Origin: Lantana camara
Lineage: Eukaryota; Streptophyta; Magnoliopsida; Lamiales; Verbenaceae
Direction: 5' to 3'
Assembly (NCBI GenBank): GCA_037501455.1
Contig: CM074864.1
Span: forward strand, 58,898,001 to 58,962,000
Length of the DNA: 64,000 nucleotides
Shown: piece after piece, positions 1 to 11,276 of the stretch
Position numbering within the stretch: position 1 is the first letter of the stretch
How the letters are laid out: every line of letters starts with the position of its first letter
Program-made: the position numbers and the translations under genes
The notes under the pieces: generated by a model
What the model was told of the DNA's origin: nothing
What the model saw: only the letters and a program-made list of their open reading frames with translations
The model's database searches: none

Positions 1-734
1 ATTTCGAGATAATTTTTTGACACCCGAACAGTGAAGTCTCTCACTACAGCAGTTAAAGAGGCTCCACCCGCCTCTTTTCGTATGTCAAAATCCTTTAACT
101 CAAGATTCCCCTGAAGCACATAAAAATTAGTCATTATACTTTTCACAAAGTTAATTGCACTCACCCATTTGTTATAGCTAATTAGAGTAGAAAATACCAT
201 TTTAACTTACACATAGGATTGGGTGTACTTATCCCTTTAAGAAAGAGCATGAACAAAAGGAAGTACTTAAAAGAGGTTCTAGTTCAACAAATACCTGTAT
301 ATATATATATCGAAAGCACGCTTGCCAAGACTTTTCCAACTCCTAGAATTCCTAGAACCCTCTATTACCAACTCTGCAAACTGGAGTCTGACAGTGTAAT
401 TGCCATTTTCGAGGCCTAAGCCATAGTATCTTAATGATCCAGCAGAAATGCGAGTGGTTTGGTATAACTCCGAGTCCAAAGTATTTGTGAACTGTGAAGA
501 AGAGTTGATTTGATATCGCGGACTATTGCTATCAGCAGCGAGACCAACATTGCTAACTGCCCATCTTCTTGTACCAGTCATGAAATGTGTTGCTGGACCA
601 AGAGCCTCATTTTCCATTTCGTACAAGGTTCCATCGGAAGACGTAATTTGTGGGCCCCCACATTTAATTGCAAAAGTTGAGTCTGTTTCCATCATTTAGG
701 AAAAAACAAAGATCAATTGTCTATAACTTTTTAT

Positions 735-1061
735 TGGAGTAATTACATAGGCATAGTCTGAGGTTTGATGTAGTTACACAAACTTCCCTAAGGTTTGAGA
801 AACCACAAAAACTTCCCGTACAATCCCTAAGATTTGATCTAACACATGATATTATAGTCATGAACATAACATCAGGTACTGATCAGTAAATGAAAAAGAC
901 AAAAGAGAGTATTTATAAAAAATTAGAGATGAGGTCACCAAAAGTTATCAATCCAAATATGATAGAAATTCTTTGACCGGGGAAAATTGTGTAATTTCTC
1001 AAACCTAAGGGGAAGTTTGTGTACTGATGTCAAAACTCAAGTTATGTTGGAGTAAGTATCC
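735..1061. mobile_element. MITE-like inverted repeat in receptor-kinase intron 16
   Basis: The two ends are imperfect inverted copies of each other. The left part reads toward ACACAAACTTCCCTAAGGTT, and the right part contains the reverse complement, AACCTAAGGGGAAGTTTGTG. The element lies wholly inside intron 16 (683-1200). I found no clear target duplication, so the boundaries are approximate. Confidence 0.6.
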
Positions 1062-2552
1062 CTATTTAATTTTAAATCTCAACTGTTAAATTTGTAAATG
1101 TATTAAAGTAAATACAAATTAAAATTTATGGTATCAAATTCGACATAAGTTAAAACAAACTGTGCCGAAATTGAATATGGTTAAATCATGGTTAACTTAC
1201 AAATAGGCGAACCCCGGTTGCAAAGGAAATTCTTTTGAAGACAATTCAATCCAGATGGCAAAGCGCTAACAAAAAGGTGGGAAAAATAATATAGTAAGCT
1301 TTAATGGGATGCTAATGCAATGCAAATCTAAATTGAAATTTGGGTTCAAAAACTTACATGCTGTCAGGATTGGAAGAAAAATTTTGGATGGTGAAGTTGT
1401 TGGCAACTAAATTACTGCACCCAAAGAAAAAGTTGTCACTTGTCAGTGTGAGCTAGAGCAGTTATAAATACAAATTGAAAGTGTAAGATCATACATTTGT
1501 AAGTTCTGCTCACGGTGCCAAATCGGAAAGCTTCCTGATAACTCATTGTATGATAAATCTCTGCACGTAAAATTAGCATGTTACGAATTTATGGAAAACA
1601 CAAATTCTTTTTAGATATTTGAGAACTTTGTATAATGTAATAATTTTAATGGTTCAAGATTTATTATTACTATTGAAAAGTAAATACTCACATATTACTG
1701 AGTGTCTGACGCTTTTGGGACGGCATTCCACCAGTTAATCTGTTATTGCCAAGAAACCTGAAAATTGAGAAAGGCAAAAATCAGTATTTTGGAGACAGTA
1801 TCAAATGACCACCTCATAGAAAAGCTCAAGCTGTTGGAGAGCAGAACCATAAATATTTAAATATCTTGACAGACTATTTTGAATGATAAAAGGCAGTTCA
1901 GACTAATTACAAATTTGTAAGGGAACTGCTATTGAAAAGTGAGGCTGGAATTTGTCCCGTCAGATTACTGAAACTCAAATCCCTGAAACAGAATTAATCA
2001 CAATGTAAATTATATGGTTTTAAATATATTTTGAAAATCAAATTTTCATTGGGACAAATACTTACAGGAGCACCAAACTTTGAAGTTGACCAAAAAACGA
2101 AGGTATCAAGCCAGAAATATTATTATTCCGCAAAACTCTGTGACGTAATACAAGTGATGATGCTTAGAATTCACCAACCAAAACATTAAGAAATGTTTTG
2201 AATCAATATATTCGCAGAATTTGAAGCTAAGGTTTATGATATTTATATCCTTACAGGGTAGATAGAGATGCCATATCTCTGATGAAGTCCAGTGAAGAGC
2301 CACCATTAGATAGTTCACTTATTCTCCTAAGCAACATATTCAAGCAAACAAAATCAGCTTGCATATTCACACAGACACACACAGAGAGAGACGTGTGTGT
2401 ATTATATATATGGAAAGAAGATAATAAACTTACAGGTCATTTAAAGAGGTTAAATTGGAAAATGATTGCGGTATTGGACCTTGAAATGAATTTCCTTGAA
2501 ACCTCCTGTATAAATGTTTATAAAAAAGATGATATAATTGAAATCAAGTACA

Positions 2553-2579
2553 ACCGACACACGCGCGCGTGCGCACACA

Positions 2580-2625
<46 letters not shown>
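2553..2625. repeat. Compound (AC)n(AT)n microsatellite in intron 8
   Basis: Alternating CG/CA units grade into a long CA run and then an AT run, all within the intron between LRR exons 8 and 9 of the receptor kinase. It is likely polymorphic in length. Confidence 0.9.
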
Positions 2626-3659
2626 GAAAGGCAAGTTGGATATTGCCTCACAGTTGAATGAGGCTCGACCAATTTCCAATAAAATCTGGTATAGGGCCTG
2701 TGAGATCGTTGTCTGAACCCCATCTGAAATTAATCATTGTCAATCATTAACCGGTTAGATCAAATGAGAGATTTTTTCAAAGAAAGGAAAGATGTTTTCA
2801 AGCAAACTTACACTTTCTCCATGTTGTGTAGCGGAGCAAATGATGGCGGAATCGGACCACTAACTCCAGAGCTATCAAAATATCTAGCAAAACGAAATAT
2901 AAATTTATAAGAAATTCTATTTGAATATTCTGTATTTTAGTTATAGCTAGCTTTAGAGTAAGACTAACATTTGTTGTAGCCTTGTTAGGTTCCCGAGCTC
3001 AGATGGTAAAGGGCCAGAAAGTTGTTTGTGCCGAAGGACCTGTAAATAGGCATATATATGTATATGAATAACACCACGTATCTAAATATTTAATACAATA
3101 ACAAATTTTGATGTTTTTTCTCAAATAACGACGTGTTTGCAGTGAATTAATGAAACTAAAGGGAACTCACAATGATCTTAAGTCAGTCAGCAAGCCAAGC
3201 TCTGCAGGAAGCTCCCCTGATAATGCATTAATTCCAAAGGTCCTAATAGTGTGAATAGCAAATTTTCAATATTTTCTCCATAGATGCTAACATGGATGCT
3301 TAAGAATGAATTCTGAATTAAATGATAGGCAAAAAAAAAATTTCAGAGAATTTGGGATTACAAGTATTGCATGTTTCTTAGATTGCCAATTGATGCAGGA
3401 AGTGGACCTGTCAAATAGTTTTGACCCAAATTTCTGCACAAAAGAAAAAGGCCAAAAAAAAAAAAAAAGGAAGAGGAAATTGATACACTGGAAAAAATGA
3501 TCAGCTAAATAAACAATAAGGTAAACTTAAAACATACAGATTAGTAAGATAAGTCAAATTCCAGAGCTCATCAGGAATCGGACCGAAAACATCCATCGAA
3601 TAGACTCTCCTGTAAAATTAAAAAGTCAGATAATCAAAAGATCCGTTTACCCCTTAAAC

Positions 3660-3900
3660 TACATCATAGAAAATAGGGATTATTACACTGGGATAACCTG
3701 AGGCATGGCCTAATAACACAAACTTCCCCTCATGTTTGGGAAATTACATAAACTTCCGTAAAGGCATGCTATCCTAGCCATGAACTTAAAATCAAATATT
3801 TACCACTACTGGTCAAAGGAAAAATGGGGTATTTATAGAAAAATTAGAGATGATATTATCGATCCATAGATCACGTAAATTCTTCAGCATGGATGTTTTT
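3660..3900. mobile_element. Second, partial copy of the intron-16 MITE family, in intron 2
   Basis: Shares the ACACAAACTTCCCCT motif and an internal block with the element at 735-1061: a CATGAAC stretch, then a GTATTTATA..AAATTAGAGATGA stretch. Only one end is well preserved. It lies inside intron 2 (3610-3987) of the same receptor-kinase gene. Confidence 0.5.
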
Positions 3901-6152
3901 TTATGCGTTTGTAATTAGGTCAAACCACAGCGGATGCCACTGCAAATTGTCTGTAGAAAGTAAAATAAAACAATTTAAATCACTTACAGAGCAATAATGT
4001 GGCAAAGAGAGGCACTAGCGGAGGAGCAGTCGCATTTAATGCCTGGATTAATGGCGCCAATATCAGTTCCATCAGTGGCAACACCGCTACGTAGTTCACC
4101 ACTAATGTTCCATTGCTCTGTTGCTGAAATTCCCCAACGCCCAAAAATGGCGTTGAGAGCTATTGCTGTAAATCGAATCAAAAGCATCAGCTTCTCTCCC
4201 TTCTTCTACGGATGGTGGATTGAGAGCACGAGCCATGATTTGCAGGATAGTTCGTGAAATTGGGGATGAAATCAAACAGTAGTTTATTATTGTTTGACGA
4301 GGAAGAAAGGCGTTTGCCCGCCAAATTATTCTGAGTTTACGGTTTTCCCACTAAACTATACTGAATTTACGGGTTATTCCCGTCAACTAATAAACATTTT
4401 AGAGGAAAAAAACATCAATACCCCTATAGCGTGATTTTTATTATTATTTTTTTTTTAATATGAATTTTTAAATATTTTAAATTGTCATATGTACTTTATA
4501 AAAAAATTTAAATTATCATCTCGATTATAGATGTTAACATGTGACTCATTTTTTGTCAAAAATTATTATTTTTCGCCTGAAATGAAACACGTGTTAACAT
4601 TTAAATGATCGAGATAACAATATAAAACATTTGAAAATTTAGATAAAAAGATGAAAAAACGATCATAATACATGAGTTAAGTTGTTTTTCTTCTCAATAT
4701 TTGATATATTGTTAGATATTTTTTAAGTATTCAAATAAATTTAATAGTTCTTTTAATAAGATTCATGCCCAATGTACATACTATACAAGATTATGGTAAA
4801 TTTATTCTAATTATGCACGCGGGGACTATGTGCGATGGTTACTAGTACTTATAAATAGATAGATTATAGGTTCGAGTTTCATTGAAAATAATTGGAAAAA
4901 CAAATGTAATGTTTAATCCCTAAAGTTTTAAATTCATATTACTTTAGTTCCTAAAATTTCAAAAATAATATATAAGTCTTTAACGTTATTAATTTATTTC
5001 AAGTTAATCCCTAAAATGAAACGAGACTTAAAGTTTCTATCCGATGAGTGTCTCCTTCTACGATTAGACCTTTTGGCCCAAGAAGTAGGGTAGATGTGGA
5101 CGAACTATTTTACAATTTCAAAATTAAATTGTAAAAAAACTTTATTTTGTTGCATTATATTAAGTCACAATATTATCCCAAAAAATGGGTTATGTAAGAT
5201 GAAATGAGAGGATAAACAATGCATTTTATGCCCTTAAAAATAAGTATGCATGTTTAAGTAAACAATCCAAATTATTGGATAAATTTGACATAATAATTAC
5301 TGGTCCAAGTAAACATTAAATTATTTATATAACCTAAAATCTATCTACAGATTGTAATCTAACAAAGTAAATTATACTTTTTATGTTATGGTTGGTAATT
5401 ATTATTATTAGTAGTAGTAGTATTTTCTATTACATGATTCTTTTAATGAAAGTTCCATTTATTCGTAGATATGAGATGGTAATTCGTTAAAATTGTGAAA
5501 TTATAGAGATAAACCGCAAATTTAAAAGTTTAAATTGGTAAGTTATTACGAGATACGAAATTCAAAAAATTAACGTTTACGAAATAACTTTGAAATTTTT
5601 TATTTTTAAGAATTTCAAAAATTGAAAAATTATTGACTAATTAAGAGCTAGAGCGTACCACCGATATTTGAGCAAGTGTTCTAAGCTATAAGAGTGTTTT
5701 GAGTAAATTTAATTTAACGAGTACACACATTTACAACTTAGAATATGTTTTCTTGGGAGCTTATGAATGTTAAATTATCTTAGAAACAAAGCTAAGGTAT
5801 TTTCACAAATTTTCAAATTAAGTTACTATGTTCATAATTTCAAAATCTTTTACAAGTTCATAATACCTTATTTAACAATATCTCTCTCTATATATTATAT
5901 TCTTTTTTTTTCAAAAATTGTCAAAAATGCTACTAGTCACAACTCATTTACATTTAGTCATATACCTAACTAGATGATTAAGAGTTAAATATAAGCACCT
6001 TCAACCGGATCGGTGGTGGTAGCAGTAGCATTCAGAGTTCTATTTTGAGCTCGAGCACCGTCGAGTAGTCGCCCGACGACGAAAACAAACCAGAAAACGA
6101 GCACATTCCGCCACCGTGAGTTGAGAGGCGTTCGAGGTGGTGCCGCCGCCAT

Positions 6153-9100
6153 GACGGGTTGAGCTGAGAAATATGTATGTGTATATGAGAAAAGTGATGA
6201 GCAGTTTGATGATCAGTGGTGTGGGCGGAAGAGAAGATACAAATATAGTTGGTTAACTATATATATATATATATATTATTTACTATGTAATGTGTGATGA
6301 ATGAGAGTGTAACACATAATCTTCTTATCTATTATTTATTTTTTTTCTTGTTTTGATCATGTATTTCTTATTTATTTTTCTTGATTTTGATGATGCTAAT
6401 GGTGTTTGTGGCACGTTCTTAAATAGTTTATAATATCATATATCATCAGGTCACCCTACATCCGAGCTAAAAGGAAAGATGTTGGGGGCAGCCGCCGCTC
6501 AAACTTTGGGAGGTATTCGGTTGAATCGAATCCAATCGATTATAATAATAAATATATTATTTTTATGATTTAATTTGTCAATTTTTTAAAATTTTTTATT
6601 AACAGTAAACTTTAACTCCTATAATAAATTAAAAAACAAAATTTTCCTTGAAATTTACCTATATTTTTTCATTTGACTACCTCCCCAATATTTTATTTTA
6701 CTTTTTAAATTTTTAATCTGTCCAAATAATAAAATTCTAACTTTGATTTAACACTGCACTAGAAACAAAACTATAATTTAAGATCATGGAGACAAAAATG
6801 ATAATATCAAAATTATAAATAATATATACTTTAAGAATGTCAAAGCTATAATTTCCTTTAAATTAGAGGAATAAAATCTTTAATTAAGAGAAAAAAAAAT
6901 ATCTAACAAAAATAGGAACTTTTCAAAATATATACATATTACATAACAATAAAAAAAAATTGGGAAGAAACTATCGAATGATGTAGGTTAACAGTTTTAT
7001 ACTGTGACAATTTAATTAGAGATTTCGAATTCGCGTGATTTTCCCGTTACCAAGAAAAGGAAGCAATTAGTTATGCTTTTCACACAGGCCAAAGCCCCAA
7101 ACATTATGGAATTGATTAATTAGGTTTTGTGTGTGACCGCGAGATCCAGCTCATGCAATAACGTACATTTCTTTGTCGCGACGCCCCCATGATAGATCTA
7201 TATTCAACTTTAATTATATTATTGTTTATTTAAATTAAGAAATTATATTTTAATTTTTAACTTTTAAAAATTATTTGTATCCCTGAAATCCATTATAGTT
7301 TTATTATGTCATTCTAAAAATACCCCTGATTTATTATTTAATTCATAATTTGTAAAGATCGTTTTGTTTATATTTTAAACTTTTAGAATGATTTTATAAT
7401 TTTGGTCATATTTTCAATGTAACACTCATACAACCGTTAGGGACATAAGTGTATTTTTGTAAATTCCGTTAAAGACCCCAAACCAAACTAGATTTATAGG
7501 GATATAATTTCCCAACTTAGATAAACTATGTTGTAATTAAGCCTAAATGCAGGATATTCAAATGTAAATGATCTTAAATTGTATAATCATGTATGTGTTT
7601 TTAACTTTTACAAATATTATTTAATAGTAAATGGTCATTTCGATTCTAAAATTGTAAGTTCCGTATTATATATATTAAATAATATTATGTATATTTTTGT
7701 GTTTTAATCTTTCTTCCCCTTTGTTCAAATCCTGGTTCATCTATGCAATTAAGATGGTAATATGGACCAGAGGATGATGAAAAATTATGTTACACGGATA
7801 CGGATATGGCAACACGGACACGACATGATATGGACACGGCGATACGGATTTTTTAAAAATTTTAGGACACGACACAACTCCGACACGGCTATATTTTATA
7901 TAAAAATAATATTATTTTATAAATATAATCTATGTAAAAAACTAGAATAAGTTTGGTAATTTCAGTTTTCTTCCAAAAAAATTATAAAAATATTAAAAAA
8001 TGCATAAAAAACTTTATATAATTATAAAATTTGCTCAGTCGTGTCCTAACAGTGTCTGACACTTTCATCCCGTCGTGTCCGACACCGTATCCTTTTTTTT
8101 TTTTTTTTAAATTTCGGACACGTTTCAGCCATGTCCAAGGCGTGTCCGTATCCAACACGTGTCGGACACGAAACGGATACATTTTTAGGCGTGTCCATGC
8201 TTTCCAGAAGAAAAATAAATATTTCTGAGATATCTATTTTATTGGTTGGGATGAGATGAGATAAGATAAATGAGTAATGGGATGAATTGTGGGATGCGAT
8301 GATAAATTTATTCATCTCATGGGAATATGGTATGAATAATTAACTTTTTATCCAATATAATCCCCGGCCATGTTATCAATCCCAAATTTGTAAAAATATT
8401 AGTAAATACAAATTTAACTAGGATAATTAATTTAATCATGCTTAATCCCACAAGGTAAACATTTAGTTCATATGATATGGACAGGAGGATGATGGAAAAT
8501 AAACATTGATATGAGACAAGACGAGCATTTTACTAACGAGCAATTTACTCAAGTGTGTGAAGATTGGAATTCATTTAAGCAATATTTCAAGTTCGAGCCT
8601 TATGGATATATAAAATTATATTAGAAGAGTCAAGAGACCCATGTAAAAACATCTTCAGTACCATAGAAAATTAATCTATCACTCAATCAGATGGAGAGAC
8701 AACTCCGTGACATCCAAAAGACAAAATGAGCTTTTTAAAATTTCTCACCAGAGATATTGCAGCCATTCTCATCTCATTTCTTGTTGCATTTTTTACCTAC
8801 CTTGGCGTTGTACTAGGCAGATTCGGACAACTTGTTCAGTTGAGACCTTACCACCATACCTTTTTTTCAAAATACACACTCAAACGGAATTCGAACCTGA
8901 ATCATTGTCATGGAGAAAATCATTTGTACAAACCCCTGTCCGCATCTTACCACCACACATGACAATAGAGAAGTTAGAATATTAATCTTCATGTTTTCCC
9001 CGAAGAACAAAAATTTCTTCATAAATTATAATAAAGATTGATAAGGCATCCCACGTTGGTGATTACCCTGTCTTCGTCTTCGTCGAATCTGCACAATGCT

Positions 9101-9465
9101 AATTTTATTTGTATATCAAAGATTTTTTCAGATATCTCTAATCTGTTAATTTAATCTCAAATATTAGGTACCGAGTCTACTTGAGAAGTGAGAACTCCTA
9201 GAGCATTTTTACCCCAACAACCAGTACTCTTGCTATCAATTGAATTCTCATTAATTTGCGGACATTTCCAGATTTACAGTCCATTTTTTCCCTTTTCCCT
9301 GTAATTGTACCAAAAAGAAGTGAACATTTCTCAAATATAACTAGCTAAGGAATGAGGAAGAGCAAGAAGGCTCCAACATGGTTGTTATACATGAATATTG
9401 GAGTGAGAATGATACAATGATACAACTCTAACCCGAATATACACACCTAGAGGAGGATTTTGTGA
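6153..9465. other. AT-rich spacer between receptor kinase and callose synthase
   Basis: No convincing coding exon on either strand. It holds an (AT)n run near 6259-6278, a foldback repeat (7788-8195), a 26-bp near-identical direct repeat (7760-7785 and 8475-8500) and low-complexity AT-rich sequence. The last ~100 bases probably include the 3' UTR of the callose synthase, which is transcribed leftward to about here. Confidence 0.6.
7788..8195. mobile_element. Foldback repeat rich in GGACACG/CGTGTCC
   Basis: The left arm (about 7788-7890) is dense in GGATACGG, GGACACGAC and GACACGGC. The right arm (about 8038-8195) is dense in the reverse complements CGTGTCC and CCGTATCC. The two arms align imperfectly as an inverted repeat around an AT-rich centre. 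This looks like a non-autonomous foldback or MITE element; I could not fix a terminal motif or target duplication. Confidence 0.55.
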
Positions 9466-11214
9466 TTATATGCCGGTATTTGGATTATTTCCAGCAAGGA
9501 TAAGAGAGATTTCGAGACCTCGACTGAATGCTTGGTTGAACATGAGTCGTGTTTGGAATGTGGAGACAAATGGGAACCATGAACACAGAGCAATGGGGAC
9601 GAAAACAACCATTCCCAGTGCAGCGTCATATAAACGCCCAATAGACCGAATGGACTTCCACAAACCTATTTTCTTCACCAACGGCTTCCACGCGCAGGCA
9701 ATCTGCAAACACTCGAACCATATCACTAGTAAATCTTCATTAAAAAGCCACAAATAACCCAATTTCGCATGAAAGGGCAAAACTTACAGAAAGAATTCCC
9801 CATCCAGTGGGCACAAAAGCCAAGATACAAGCAAATACATCGGTAATGCTGAGATCAGTAAGCGCAACAGCAACAGTCAAACCAGCCAGTGCAAGTAAAA
9901 AAGCGACACCCTGGGTGAACCGCAGAACCAGCTGAAAATTAACTGATATCTTCTGACTAAAGGTGAATACCTGCGCAGTCCAAAACCACACACAAATTTG
10001 ATTGCCAGACTTAAGAAGCTATGGGATTCACTAAGAAATATTCAATACCAGACCTTGAAAAGAATTATAAGTACCGCAAACACTACCCACGAGAACCCGT
10101 ATGCCTGAAGAAAAACATCATCAGCAACTAGAAATTAGATGACGTCATTCCAACAGATGGCTTATACAACAACAATTAACTTTATATATAGTTCTTTTAA
10201 AAAGATTTTAATCACTTTTACCAAAATATGGCAGTTCAGTTACAAATAGTCCAACATAAGGGTTCAGAACCTTGACATTGATCTGCCAGCTCTATGCACT
10301 GATGTCATAAATGCAAGCAAAAAATAATCCCCACTCAAGAAAAAGGTTGTACCGTTAGAGATGTATCTGACCCTTGGATATGTAATTTGTAGACAATCCC
10401 ATACTGGAATATGAAAAACCGTAGGCTTAAAATGGTTTCCATCACTCTGCCACTGAAGTTTTGAATATGAGACTGCAACAAATGTAAAATGTTAAATGTG
10501 GTGGCATCATCAAGATTTTCACAGGCAAAACTAATTATGTGAAAGAATTGCTTCACATCCAATGAAGAAGAAAGTAGCAAGACTAAAACGATAGATATAT
10601 CTCTTCCTAATTTTATATAACTTCTGACAAGACCTATAGCCACATGGAATTTAACTTTATAGTGAAGGTCATTTTGTCTTTAAAACATGGCAGGGAATTA
10701 TCATCAGCAATTAAAAGTTCTAATTTCATTTCAGAATTGACCAGATTAATACAGAAAATCAGTCAAGAATATCAACAATATCCATACCAGTTCTTCATCC
10801 CACCAAGCCTCCCAGCTTTCTTGGCCTTTGACTCCAATTCCACCTCTGTAAAGGAGCCAATTTGTCCAATCTCGGAAGTCCTCCACTGTCCTGAAGATGA
10901 CAAGAAATGCTTATTCTTGAGTCAGGCAGACCATAAGAGAGGAACCACAAACATTTGCAAAATAAAAACTTACTTCTGCCACTCAAATCCAGATGGATTA
11001 AACAAATATGGAGCAAACAGCCAAGAAAGAGCCAGAAACCAACTGCTAACAGTGAGAAGAATATAGGACAAAGCACTGCCGTAGGTATTCCCATATGCAA
11101 GGTATACAACCAACAGCAGCACAATTTCAAGCCTGACGAAATTAAAAACTGAAGCTATAATAATCGATGCGGATTGAGAAAGACACAATAATCGATGCGG
11201 ATTGAGAAAGACAC

Positions 11215-11276
<62 letters not shown>

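Larger units (their letters stand above)
1..6152 (-). pseudogene. LRR-malectin receptor-like kinase (LRR VIII-2 type), 5' part, probably disabled
   Basis: Resembles Arabidopsis At1g56130/At1g53430-type plasma-membrane LRR receptor kinases. Exons read on the minus strand: 5999-6152, 3988-4165, 3538-3609, 3362-3433, 3171-3242, 2969-3039, 2812-2883, 2652-2723, 2434-2505, 2255-2326, 2066-2137, 1911-1982, 1692-1757, 1495-1560, 1358-1414, 1201-1265, 295-682 and 1-110 (running out of the window). Exon 1 starts MAAAPPRTP, has a hydrophobic signal segment and ends DPVE; exon 2 continues ALNAIFGRWGIS, the family's N-terminal motif. Most LRR exons are exactly 72 bp (one 24-residue repeat) in phase 2. 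Exon 17 begins the malectin-like domain (FAIKCGGPQ). The kinase domain would lie beyond base 1. Two defects: exon 6 is 71 bp, shifting the frame into a stop, and exon 17 carries an extra TA in a (TA)n run just before its donor, so exon 18 is entered out of frame. Family identity is confident; loss of function is an inference, and sequencing error is the alternative. Confidence 0.85.

Noticed and set aside
4811..4890. tRNA-like/SINE-like sequence with GGTTCGAGTTTC
   Set aside because: The box B-like word does not fit the consensus fully and no box A at proper spacing is convincing.
8046..8315. 89-codon minus-strand ORF
   Set aside because: Produced by the GGACACG foldback repeat and a poly-T tract; no domain.
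10644..11066. 140-codon plus-strand ORF
   Set aside because: Antisense to CALS9 exons 46-47, which carry clear family motifs on the minus strand.
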